From Photobacterium swingsii (GTDB lineage Bacteria; Pseudomonadota; Gammaproteobacteria; Enterobacterales; Vibrionaceae), in the NCBI RefSeq assembly GCF_024346715.1, contig NZ_AP024853.1, forward strand, positions 682,001-746,000: a DNA stretch of 64,000 nt, given 5' to 3'. This document shows, piece after piece, positions 52,864-60,691 of the stretch. Position 1 is the first letter of the stretch; every line of letters starts with the position of its first letter. The translations under genes and the position numbers were made by a program. The notes below the pieces were generated by a model. That model was not told where the DNA came from and did not search any database. It saw only the letters and a list, made by a program, of their open reading frames with translations.

Positions 52864-52941
52864 ATGTTGATAAATACACGTATTCCGTTACGTACCTTCT
52901 TTACACCTATCGCCTACCTTCAGCGCCCGCTGATTGCTTAG
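52864..52941 (+). CDS. Leader peptide ORF before the CatB-type acetyltransferase gene
   Basis: A 25-codon ORF beginning MLINTRIPL and ending PLIA with a TAG. The ribosome binding site AAAGGAGGT is the strongest in this area, 8 bases before the ATG. Its final codons (GCTGATTG) are one strand of an alternative RNA pairing, and a perfect 11-base hairpin starts 5 bases after the stop. This layout is typical of a regulatory leader, not a functional protein. Confidence 0.6.
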   Translation: MLINTRIPLRTFFTPIAYLQRPLIA

Positions 52942-53044
52942 CTAAGGCAGTAAATATTCACTATTTACTGCCGCCAAAGACACACACAATCAGCCGACTA
53001 TGAACTCATCCGTAATCACTTAATGTGTCACGGCTACCTGATTG
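52929..53044 (+). promoter_or_regulatory. Attenuator-like mutually exclusive RNA pairings
   Basis: GCTGATTG (52929-52936, inside the leader ORF) can pair with CAATCAGC (52987-52994). That same segment can pair instead with CTGATTG (53038-53044), aided by GCCG/CGGC. Between the first two lies a perfect hairpin GGCAGTAAATA/TATTTACTGCC (52946-52972). A ribosome stalled on the leader would favour the second pairing. Confidence 0.5.
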
Positions 53045-53098
53045 CGTGCAGTCCATTTGCGGCCTATTCTTCAAAGCAAGCAAATACAAGGCAATACA

Positions 53099-53734
53099 AT
53101 GACAGTTAAGCATTGGTCAAAAATGGAAATGCTCCATGAGACAGTACAAAACAAAAATATCACCTTAAAAGGAACGCACAGTTACTATAGCGGTGCATAC
53201 GATAACGGCTTTGAACAATCCGTCGTACGCTACCTCCATGGTGATGAAGTCAGTAAACACTGGGAGCCACGCTGGGAGATAGATAAACTCTTTATTGGTG
53301 ACTACGTGTGTATTGGCGCTGAAGCCGTCATTCTTATGGGTGGTAACCATACCCACCGTGCAGATTGGTTCTCGCTGTATCCTTTTATGGATAAAATTGA
53401 AGATGCCTATCAGTCTAAAGGGGACACTATATTAGAAGATGGCTGCTGGATTGGTATGCGCGCCATGATAATGCCAGGTGTTACTGTCGGTGAAGGGGCC
53501 ATTGTTGCAGCAAACAGCGTAGTCACTAAGGATATCCCACCTTATTCCATTGTAGGTGGTAGTACAGCAAAAGTAATTCGTACACGCTTTGCAGAAGATG
53601 TTATCGCACGATTATTGGTTTTAAAGATTTATGATTGGTCAGAAACCAAATTCGAAGCGTTAAAAGATCTCATCTGTAGCGATAATATCGACGCACTAGA
53701 GCGAGCTCATCTCGCCTTTGAGCGTCATTGTTAG
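53099..53734 (+). CDS. CatB/Vat-type xenobiotic O-acetyltransferase
   Basis: A 211-residue left-handed beta-helix acetyltransferase. The hexapeptide region is clear (FIGDYVCIGAEAVILMGGNHTHR, about 63-85, with the catalytic His in GNHTH; then GCWIGMRAMIMPGVTVGEGAIVAANSVV). Chromosomal CatB/Vat-like enzymes acetylate chloramphenicol or streptogramins in some hosts; activity here is not shown. ATG 53099 starts the family pattern, with AAGG upstream. It follows a leader ORF with alternative hairpins, which hints at drug-induced expression. Confidence 0.85.
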   Translation: MTVKHWSKMEMLHETVQNKNITLKGTHSYYSGAYDNGFEQSVVRYLHGDEVSKHWEPRWEIDKLFIGDYVCIGAEAVILMGGNHTHRADWFSLYPFMDKIEDAYQSKGDTILEDGCWIGMRAMIMPGVTVGEGAIVAANSVVTKDIPPYSIVGGSTAKVIRTRFAEDVIARLLVLKIYDWSETKFEALKDLICSDNIDALERAHLAFERHC

Positions 53735-53777
53735 GTCATAATACCTTATTAAAAGGTAGATTTTTGTGCTAACAAGC

Positions 53778-53805
53778 AGCCAGTAAGGGATTATCATTAC
53801 TGGCT
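53778..53805. terminator. Hairpin between the acetyltransferase and PEP-CTERM genes
   Basis: Perfect 9-base stem AGCCAGTAA/TTACTGGCT lies between two convergent genes. No T-run is present on either strand. Confidence 0.45.
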
Positions 53806-53854
53806 ACATCACGCTAATAATCAAAATAATAAAGCGTGTTGACCATTATTTACG

Positions 53855-54478
53855 CTATGACTGATTAAGTTTGACTGCTTGCTTTCTGCGGCTAAAGCCG
53901 ATGCCAGCTAAACCTAGGCCCAAGAGTGCAATACTTGCTGGCTCTGGCACTTTGTATACAAAATTATCTGCATTGTACGTTTCAGCAACGCCACCAGGAT
54001 CGGTTCCCCCCGTCAAGATAATTGACGTAATTGCCATGTTAGACGTAAAGCCAAAAAACTCACCAGAGAATGAAGAAGGAATCTCTGTTACTAAAAGTTC
54101 ACCGCCAGCGTTGATTTGGATACCAAGTCCCTGCCCTGCAGGCGTTAAATCCCAGTTGGCACCAAACGCAAAAATATCAGAATCAAAAGTGATTGTTGTG
54201 CTATTGCTTGGTGTTAATCGATCATTTAGACGATCACTCGCAAAACCAAAACCAGTATGACCACTGCCTTGGGTAGTGATAATAAAGTCCTCACTGCCGT
54301 CATTAGCAAAACCCGTAAAATCTTCTTCTGAGAAAGAGCCTACAGCCGCTTCCCAATCGGCTCGCAACTCGCCAGCTCCGACACCTTCAAAGATGTCAAT
54401 AATAGCTGCTTGGGCACCTGTCGCTGTCAAACTTCCTGCAACAATTGCTGCACCGAGTAATGTCTTATGAAAATCCAT
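53855..54478 (-). CDS. Secreted PEP-CTERM sorting-signal protein
   Basis: A 207-residue exported protein. The signal peptide ends near TGAQAA (about 20-25). The C-terminus has the PEP-CTERM triad: VPEPASIALL, a short transmembrane helix (LGLGLAGIG), then basic SRRKQ. Such tails are substrates for an EpsH-type exosortase, so one should exist elsewhere in the genome. The mature region is small, Gly/Ser/Thr-rich and acidic. Function unknown; many relatives are linked to exopolysaccharide or matrix. Confidence 0.82.
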   Translation of the reverse strand: MDFHKTLLGAAIVAGSLTATGAQAAIIDIFEGVGAGELRADWEAAVGSFSEEDFTGFANDGSEDFIITTQGSGHTGFGFASDRLNDRLTPSNSTTITFDSDIFAFGANWDLTPAGQGLGIQINAGGELLVTEIPSSFSGEFFGFTSNMAITSIILTGGTDPGGVAETYNADNFVYKVPEPASIALLGLGLAGIGFSRRKQAVKLNQS

Positions 54479-54752
54479 ATCAACCTCTTTGTCTTGTGTT
54501 TTAGCAATTTAGTTTTGGCTTAATCAACCAAGGTATTGTTGAACACATGAGATACTGCAAGTTGTAGGCCCATTTTTAAGACTAATTTAACGTATTAATT
54601 TAAAAGGAATAAATAGATTTTTAGCAAAAGACGTTTTACAAAGGTGTAAAAAAATCTGACGAATTTATTGGTCGTAATGAATGCGTTAAGCAAACAATAG
54701 ACTTACTTCCCACAATAAGGGAAGTAAGGGTGATAATCAGTTGCAATAAAAT

Positions 54753-55361
54753 TTACTGCGCGATATCCAATTGATTACCAGTCACGCCATTAGTGCGGAA
54801 CCAGCCAGCGATGCTAAAACGCGGCTTATTGGTTGGCAGCACTTCGTGCGGAAACTGCTCAGATAAAAACACAAACAGACGGCCTGATTTCGGAGGTAAC
54901 GTTGTAATAATATTACCGTCTAAATCATAGACCACTAGCTCACCTGCATCTTCTTCACTCCAACTGTCATTCATGTAAAACACAGTCGTGAGTCGGCGGT
55001 TTTCGTTACCATGAAAACAGTCGAGGTGTTTTTTATAAAAATCGCCTTTTTCATACTTGGCAAAGTGCGCTTCGTATTCAAATAAGCCAAGGTAGAAATG
55101 TTGATTAGCAGCACGACGAATGGACTCCATACGAGACAAGAAATCGTCCACGGCAGCACCTTGACTATTAGCTAACCAATGGATTTTATCACTGCGAATA
55201 GAAGCTTCACGCATCACGTCATCGTTACGACCAATACATGCCTTCTTCCATTCATCTGGCATGCATGCTTTTAAGTCTTCTACTTGTTCAGTTGAAAGAA
55301 AGTCATCCCAGATGTAGTAACCGTTTGTATCTAGCGCTTCAATTAACTTGTTCATCAACAT
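54753..55361 (-). CDS. 2-oxoglutarate/Fe(II) dioxygenase (prolyl-hydroxylase-like)
   Basis: A 202-residue oxygenase of the Tpa1/SM-20-like group. The metal ligands are HLDCF (His112-x-Asp) and FPHEV (His about 171), and the 2-oxoglutarate-binding Arg is in RFSIAGWFR (about 181-189). RRLTTVFYMNDSW precedes them, a family landmark. It probably hydroxylates a protein, possibly a ribosomal or translation factor by analogy. Two close ATG codons (55361, 55355) are both possible starts. Confidence 0.85.
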   Translation of the reverse strand: MLMNKLIEALDTNGYYIWDDFLSTEQVEDLKACMPDEWKKACIGRNDDVMREASIRSDKIHWLANSQGAAVDDFLSRMESIRRAANQHFYLGLFEYEAHFAKYEKGDFYKKHLDCFHGNENRRLTTVFYMNDSWSEEDAGELVVYDLDGNIITTLPPKSGRLFVFLSEQFPHEVLPTNKPRFSIAGWFRTNGVTGNQLDIAQ

Positions 55362-55604
55362 TTCATTGCGAATTATTCAGGGATGCGCGTTATATAACCA
55401 TCCCCCCGTCGCAACAATTCAATTTCTTTATCGTAACGATAAGCCTCGTTATTTTACCTTTAAATCAATGTATTAGCAGTGAAAGCCACGAAAGAATCAT
55501 TGGACGTTTTTATGCTATTGATAAAGATTTTGCTTTTGAGCCTTTTTCCTTCATTTTCGAGTAGAATACACCCGCTTATTTTCACTCTATACGGATCCAT
55601 CATT

Positions 55605-56840
55605 TTGCATACTCTTTCTCAGCTAAAATCTGGCGAACTTATCGGTACTAAACACCTCAAGCTTGCAGAAGGCTTAACAGTTTTCCCACTCGAAATTCTT
55701 ACCTTAGCTGATACATTAGAAGTGCTGGATTTATCAGGTAATGCACTAAGTTCATTGCCAGACGAACTGTCAAAGTTAACTAAACTCAAAATCATTTTTG
55801 CTTCGAATAACCAGTTCGATACGCTGCCTGCGGTACTGGGGCAATGCCCTGAACTTGAAATGATTGGCTTTAAATCTAACCATATAAATCAAGTACCAGA
55901 AGCGTCTTTACCCCCTAAGCTACGCTGGTTGATCCTGACAGATAACCGTATCGAGGTGATGCCAGATTCATTAGGTGAGCGCCCTCGCCTACAAAAGTTG
56001 GCGTTAGCCGGTAACTGTTTGACAGCTTTGCCACAAAGCATGGCGAAGTTAGAGAACCTTGAGTTGTTGCGCATTTCAGCAAATAACCTTCAACAATGTC
56101 CAGAGCAGCTTTTCCAGCTACCGAAGCTGGCGTGGTTTGCTTTTGCTGGTAACCCTTTTTGCCTGTCCACATTGAAAGTGAAAACAGTTCCATCAGTATC
56201 ATCTAAGCAATTTGAACTGGCAGAATTACTTGGCCAAGGCGCCTCAGGTGTTATTTCGAAAGCAAGCTGGAACGGTAACCATGCAGGCTTTCCTGCGGAT
56301 ATTGCAGTAAAAGTATTTAAAGGCGAAGTCACCAGTGATGGCTACCCTGAAGACGAGCTACAAGCGTGCTTAAAGGTCGGTAATCACCCGAACTTGGTAC
56401 AATCACTTGCCCAAGTCAGTGAAGATGGCTATCTGGCCCTGATCATGAATTTGATCCCAGCCCACTTCAGCAACCTAGGTTTACCCCCTAGCCTAAAGAC
56501 TTGTACGCGCGATACATTCCCAGCCGGCTTTACCCTACCTATCGCGGATATCGCCAAGATTATCCAGCAAATGGAAGATGTGTTTGCCCACTTACATGAT
56601 AACCAAGTGTGTCACGGTGATTTGTATGCACACAACACCTTGTTTGATGCTGATGCGAACATCATTTTTGGTGATTTTGGTGCGGCGTCTATGTATCACA
56701 TGCTAACGCCACAACAGCAACAACAAATACGTACCATAGAGCAGCGTGCACTCCACCACTTTATCGACGACTTACTGAGTGTTTGTGCAGACGCAGATAA
56801 AGATTCTAAGACTTACCAAGATTTACTCGAACGTATCTAG
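55605..56840 (+). CDS. Leucine-rich-repeat protein kinase fusion
   Basis: An intracellular protein that couples an LRR sensor to a kinase domain. About residues 20-185 are LRRs (LEVLDLSGNALSSLP, LKIIFASNNQFDTLP, and more) of the bacterial LRR type. About 195-411 are a protein kinase: Gly-rich loop LGQGASGVISKA, Lys in DIAVKVFKG, catalytic HGDLYAHN (HRD replaced by HGD) and metal-binding GDFGAAS. The last region is shortened relative to eukaryotic kinases. The start at TTG 55605 (HTLSQLKSGEL) fits homologue starts; upstream in-frame codons give a membrane-like leader without support. Substrates unknown. Confidence 0.82.
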   Translation: MHTLSQLKSGELIGTKHLKLAEGLTVFPLEILTLADTLEVLDLSGNALSSLPDELSKLTKLKIIFASNNQFDTLPAVLGQCPELEMIGFKSNHINQVPEASLPPKLRWLILTDNRIEVMPDSLGERPRLQKLALAGNCLTALPQSMAKLENLELLRISANNLQQCPEQLFQLPKLAWFAFAGNPFCLSTLKVKTVPSVSSKQFELAELLGQGASGVISKASWNGNHAGFPADIAVKVFKGEVTSDGYPEDELQACLKVGNHPNLVQSLAQVSEDGYLALIMNLIPAHFSNLGLPPSLKTCTRDTFPAGFTLPIADIAKIIQQMEDVFAHLHDNQVCHGDLYAHNTLFDADANIIFGDFGAASMYHMLTPQQQQQIRTIEQRALHHFIDDLLSVCADADKDSKTYQDLLERI

Positions 56841-56862
56841 TCTCTAGCTAAGCCGAAAACAA

Positions 56863-56895
56863 AAATGGCGGACTCATTTGTTGAGTCCGCCATTT
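56863..56895. terminator. Bidirectional terminator between the LRR-kinase and helicase genes
   Basis: A 14-base stem (AAATGGCGGACTCA with its complement), with a 5-base loop. A and T runs flank it, serving both convergent genes. Confidence 0.88.
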
Positions 56896-56946
56896 CTAGC
56901 TATAAGCACGAATTTTCAATATAAGTGCTCAAACAAATTTTGTGTG

Positions 56947-58158
56947 TTAACGACGCTTATTATTGTCACGCGCAGGTTTACGCTTGTTCTTTGGCACATA
57001 GTTTAGAATCGAGATTGGTAGCTCTTTACGCGGCTCAAACCCTTCTTCCAACTTACGTGTTAATAAGTGACCTAAGCGACTTTCAATCATACACAGGTTT
57101 TTGAAATCGTCTTTCGACACTAATGAAATCGCTTCACCCGATGCGCCCGCACGGCCAGTACGACCAATACGGTGAACATATTCATCCGCTGGGTAAGGTA
57201 AATCGTAGTTAATAACACGATCAAGATCGTCTATATCGATACCACGCGCAGCTACACCTGTTGAAACCAGCAACTTCAGCTCACCTGATTTGAACTTCTC
57301 AAGCACTTGCTCACGCGCAGCTTGGCTACGACCACTGTGAATGGCTTCTGCCACAATGCCACGCTTTTCAAGCTGAGAAACCAGCTTAGCCGCACCGTGT
57401 TTGGTCTCAATAAAGATCAGCGCTTGTTCCCACTGATTCTCTTTAATCAAATGGCTCAGCAATGATGACTTCATGTCTTTATCAACAGGAATTAACCATT
57501 GATCAATCTTAGGTGCAGTATCCGCATTAACCTGTACTGAAATCTCGATAGGGTTTTCGATTGCAGTTTTAGCCAACGCACGGACTTGCTTAGATAACGT
57601 CGCAGAGAACAGTAGGTTCTGACGATCTTCTGGCAAACGTTCCATGATTTTATTGATATCTTCAATAAAGCCCATATCCAGCATGCGGTCTGCTTCATCA
57701 AGCACCAAAACTTCAAGCGCATCAAAATGCAACGCACGCTGAGTATACATATCCAGCAAACGACCCGGAGTCGCTACCAGAATATCAACACCATCAATCA
57801 AGCGTTGCTTTTGATCGGCGTAATCAACACCACCATACATAGCTAAAGAGGTGTGCTGAGAATACTTGCTGTATTGGGCAATGTTTTTCTCTACCTGAAT
57901 CGCCAGTTCTCGCGTCGGTGTTAAGATAAGCGCACGAATACGTTTTGCACGTACCTCTACTTCATCATCAAGCATTGTTAGCAATGGCAGTGCAAAGCTG
58001 GCCGTTTTACCCGTACCTGTTTGTGCGCCAGCAATTAAGTTACGCCCTTTCAGAATAGCGGGAATGGCTTTCTCTTGAATAGGTGTTGGACTGGTATAGC
58101 CCAATTCAGTGACGGCTTTTAGGATTGATTCGTGTAATCCAAGCTTAGAGAATGACAT
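56947..58158 (-). CDS. DEAD-box RNA helicase (RhlE-type)
   Basis: An ATP-dependent RNA helicase of 403 residues. The Q motif GYTSPTPIQ, AQTGTGKT, PTRELA, LDEADRMLD (DEAD), SAT in LLFSATLSKQ, and HRIGRTGR are all present in order. The C-terminus is basic (KRKPARDNNKRR), as in RhlE-like proteins. ATG 58158 (MSFSKLGLHESIL) begins the conserved Q-motif region; the longer frame only extends into the upstream gene. It probably acts in ribosome assembly or RNA turnover. It is divergent from yghU. Confidence 0.93.
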   Translation of the reverse strand: MSFSKLGLHESILKAVTELGYTSPTPIQEKAIPAILKGRNLIAGAQTGTGKTASFALPLLTMLDDEVEVRAKRIRALILTPTRELAIQVEKNIAQYSKYSQHTSLAMYGGVDYADQKQRLIDGVDILVATPGRLLDMYTQRALHFDALEVLVLDEADRMLDMGFIEDINKIMERLPEDRQNLLFSATLSKQVRALAKTAIENPIEISVQVNADTAPKIDQWLIPVDKDMKSSLLSHLIKENQWEQALIFIETKHGAAKLVSQLEKRGIVAEAIHSGRSQAAREQVLEKFKSGELKLLVSTGVAARGIDIDDLDRVINYDLPYPADEYVHRIGRTGRAGASGEAISLVSKDDFKNLCMIESRLGHLLTRKLEEGFEPRKELPISILNYVPKNKRKPARDNNKRR

Positions 58159-58291
58159 GTAGGATCTCGGTAGAAAATAGTAATTAGCAGCTATGATAAA
58201 AACATGGCTGAAAGCATAGCCGCGTAGTTTAGCAGAATCTGCCGCTAAGATGCACCGCATCTCTTTTCTTGTACTATCAAAAGGACACACT

Positions 58292-59149
58292 ATGGCAAAG
58301 GTATATACACCACCCAACGTTTGGGAAATGGACGATAACAATGGTGGCGAATGGGCAAGCATCAACCGCCCTGATTCTGGCGCAAGACACGAACAAGCCC
58401 TGCCTGTTGGTTCACACCCATTACAGCTCTATTCAATGGGCACGCCAAACGGGCAAAAAGTGACTATCATGCTTGAGGAACTACTTGCTGTTGGGGTCCG
58501 CGAGGCCGAGTACGACGCTCATCTTATTCGTATTGGCGACGGTGACCAGTTTTCATCTGGCTTTGTCGGTGTAAACCCAAATTCAAAAATCCCTGCATTA
58601 GTCGATAACTCAGGTAAAACACCAATTAACGTGTTTGAATCTGGCGCGATATTGCTCTATCTCGCAGAAAAATTTGGTCACTTCTTGCCTAAAGACCTAG
58701 CAACACGCACAAGCGCCATGAATTGGCTCTTTTGGTTGCAAGGATCTGCACCTTATTTAGGCGGTGGCTTTGGTCATTTCTATGCCTACGCCCCAGAAAA
58801 ATTTGAATACCCGATAAATCGCTTCACCATGGAAGCCAAACGCCAGTTAGATGTGCTGGATAAACAATTAGCCAACAATACTTACTTAGCAGGCGATGAA
58901 TATTCGATTGCGGACATAGCCACTTGGCCATGGTATGGCAATTTGGTGCTAGGCAAACTGTATGATGCTGCTGAGTTTCTTGATGTTGCCAGCTATAAAA
59001 ATGTTGTGCGATGGGCACAGAAAATTGCTGAAAGAAGAGCGGTGCAGCGCGGTAGGTTAGTTAATCGAGCTTGGGGTGAAGAATGGGAACAAGTGCCTGA
59101 ACGCCATAGCGCAGAAGATATTAATAAAGTAATGGCAAAGCAAAACTAG
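58292..59149 (+). CDS. yghU: Glutathione S-transferase-like protein YghU
   Basis: A disulfide-bond oxidoreductase of the nu-class GST type, 285 residues, like E. coli YghU in length. The N-terminal leader VYTPPNVWEMDDNNGGEWASINRP and LQLYSMGTPNGQKVTIMLEE (thioredoxin-like domain with its GSH-binding Asn-Gly-Gln) are followed by an all-helical domain. ATG 58292 has AAAGGA upstream. Roles in peroxide or thiol metabolism are known for E. coli YghU. Confidence 0.93.
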   Translation: MAKVYTPPNVWEMDDNNGGEWASINRPDSGARHEQALPVGSHPLQLYSMGTPNGQKVTIMLEELLAVGVREAEYDAHLIRIGDGDQFSSGFVGVNPNSKIPALVDNSGKTPINVFESGAILLYLAEKFGHFLPKDLATRTSAMNWLFWLQGSAPYLGGGFGHFYAYAPEKFEYPINRFTMEAKRQLDVLDKQLANNTYLAGDEYSIADIATWPWYGNLVLGKLYDAAEFLDVASYKNVVRWAQKIAERRAVQRGRLVNRAWGEEWEQVPERHSAEDINKVMAKQN

Positions 59150-59200
59150 TACAGGCTTGTTAGTGCCTCACTTCTTAATACTGCACCATATTTAATACAG

Positions 59201-59228
59201 AAGCACCCAGCTCAGCTGGGTGCTTTTC
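59201..59228 (+). terminator. Terminator after yghU
   Basis: Stem AAGCACCCAGC/GCTGGGTGCTT with a 3-base loop, followed by TTCTTAT. Confidence 0.9.
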
Positions 59229-59290
59229 TTATCGTGCGTAGGATTATTTATTTTCTATCAAACAACTTGATTCGATGATGTTACTTAGTA

Positions 59291-60466
59291 TTAGTTTGCT
59301 GTAGCCAGTGCTAACGTTTCACGTTTATTGGCAACCGAAATCAATATCAAACCCAATACAGGAACAATAATGGCTGCGTAAGGAATCATGCCAGCGCCTA
59401 GGTTACTGTCCAACACCATGCCACCAAGGAAGCCACCGAATGCATTCGCTAAGTTAAATGCTGAAATATTTGCTGTTGCAGCCAGCTCTTGACCTTCACC
59501 ACCATGATTCATAACTCGTAATTGCATTGCTGGTACGTTTGCAAAAGAAGCGATACCAAAAACAAATGCTGCTGCAACGAATAACAACTGATTACCGACA
59601 GTTAAACCAACAAGCACCAAAGATACAATCATTGCAAATGCCCAGAACATAGATGCTTTATGAAGGTTTTTATCAGAAGAATGTCCACCTACAGTGTTAC
59701 CTACAATTAGGCCTAGACCAACGATAACCAAAATCCATGTTACAGCCTCTTCACCGTAGCCTGTAATGTGAGTAGCAATGGGTGCAATGTAACCATAAAG
59801 CGTCATGAAACCAGACCATGCAAATACGGTGATCGCCAAGCTCATCAACAACATTGGGTTTTTAAATGCCATTAGCTGTGCTTTCACATCTTTCGCTTCA
59901 CCATGCCCTGTTGATTTAATCACGCTAAGAATGAAAACCATAGCAATCAGACCTAAAGCGGCAACAGTAATGAAAGTGTTGTGCCAACCAAATTGCAAGC
60001 CAATCCAAGTGCCACCAGGAACACCCAGTACATTCGCCAATGTTAAACCTGCAAACATCTGACCAACCGCTCGGCCTGCCATTTTCTCAGACACTAAGTT
60101 TGTCGCAACAACCGCACCAATACCGTAAAAAGGACCTTGGACTAAGCCGGTTATCACTCGGCTTATCATTAAAATTGTGTAGTTAGGGGCAAAGGCTGAC
60201 ATCGCGTTACCGAGAATAAACAGCACCATCAAGCTGGCTAGTACTGCTTTTTTATTAAATCGAGCGAGATATATAGTCAGAATCGGTCCGCCAAAAACAA
60301 TGGCTAACGCGTATGCACTGATGAGGTAGCCTGCTTGCCCCTCGGTAATTGATAGTGAGGTTGCGATTTGCGGAAGCAGACCTGCAATCACGAATTCAGC
60401 AGTACCGATAGCAAACGCTGCTAAGGTCAAAATCCATACTTGCAGTGGCATTTTTTCTTTTTTCAT
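59291..60466 (-). CDS. MFS efflux transporter (AraJ/DHA1-like)
   Basis: A drug:proton antiporter-type exporter, 391 residues with 12 membrane helices. The family marker TAEFVIAGLLPQIA (about 22-35) is present in helix 1. In the cytoplasmic loop after helix 2 an R-containing stretch (YLARFNKKAVLAS) lies at the position of the DHA1 motif A. Similar to the AraJ/YdhP subgroup, which exports sugars or drugs. ATG 60466 (MKKEKM) starts the conserved region. Substrate unknown. Confidence 0.85.
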   Translation of the reverse strand: MKKEKMPLQVWILTLAAFAIGTAEFVIAGLLPQIATSLSITEGQAGYLISAYALAIVFGGPILTIYLARFNKKAVLASLMVLFILGNAMSAFAPNYTILMISRVITGLVQGPFYGIGAVVATNLVSEKMAGRAVGQMFAGLTLANVLGVPGGTWIGLQFGWHNTFITVAALGLIAMVFILSVIKSTGHGEAKDVKAQLMAFKNPMLLMSLAITVFAWSGFMTLYGYIAPIATHITGYGEEAVTWILVIVGLGLIVGNTVGGHSSDKNLHKASMFWAFAMIVSLVLVGLTVGNQLLFVAAAFVFGIASFANVPAMQLRVMNHGGEGQELAATANISAFNLANAFGGFLGGMVLDSNLGAGMIPYAAIIVPVLGLILISVANKRETLALATAN

Positions 60467-60635
60467 AATCATCTCAATTCTTTTACTAGTGAGTCTTGGA
60501 AAGTATGGGGCCAGTATATTCATTAAATTAAATTTGATAATTGATTAAATTTTGAATTCATTATTCACCATAAACGAACAATCAATTTTAAGACTACTAA
60601 GAGAAGGAAGTTATAACTTTAGAAACGGCAGAAAC

Positions 60636-60664
60636 GAAAAAGCCGCTGAATTACTTCAACGGCT
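60636..60664 (-). terminator. Terminator after the glycosidase gene
   Basis: Ten-pair stem AGCCGTTGAA/TTCAGCGGCT (one G-U) with a 4-base loop and a T-run on the minus strand. Confidence 0.85.
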
Positions 60665-60691
60665 ATTTACTAGACACATGGTTTAAGGCAT

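Noticed and set aside
52764..53003. 79-residue ORF over the acetyltransferase leader
   Set aside because: It has no ribosome binding site and overlaps the better-supported leader ORF and hairpins.
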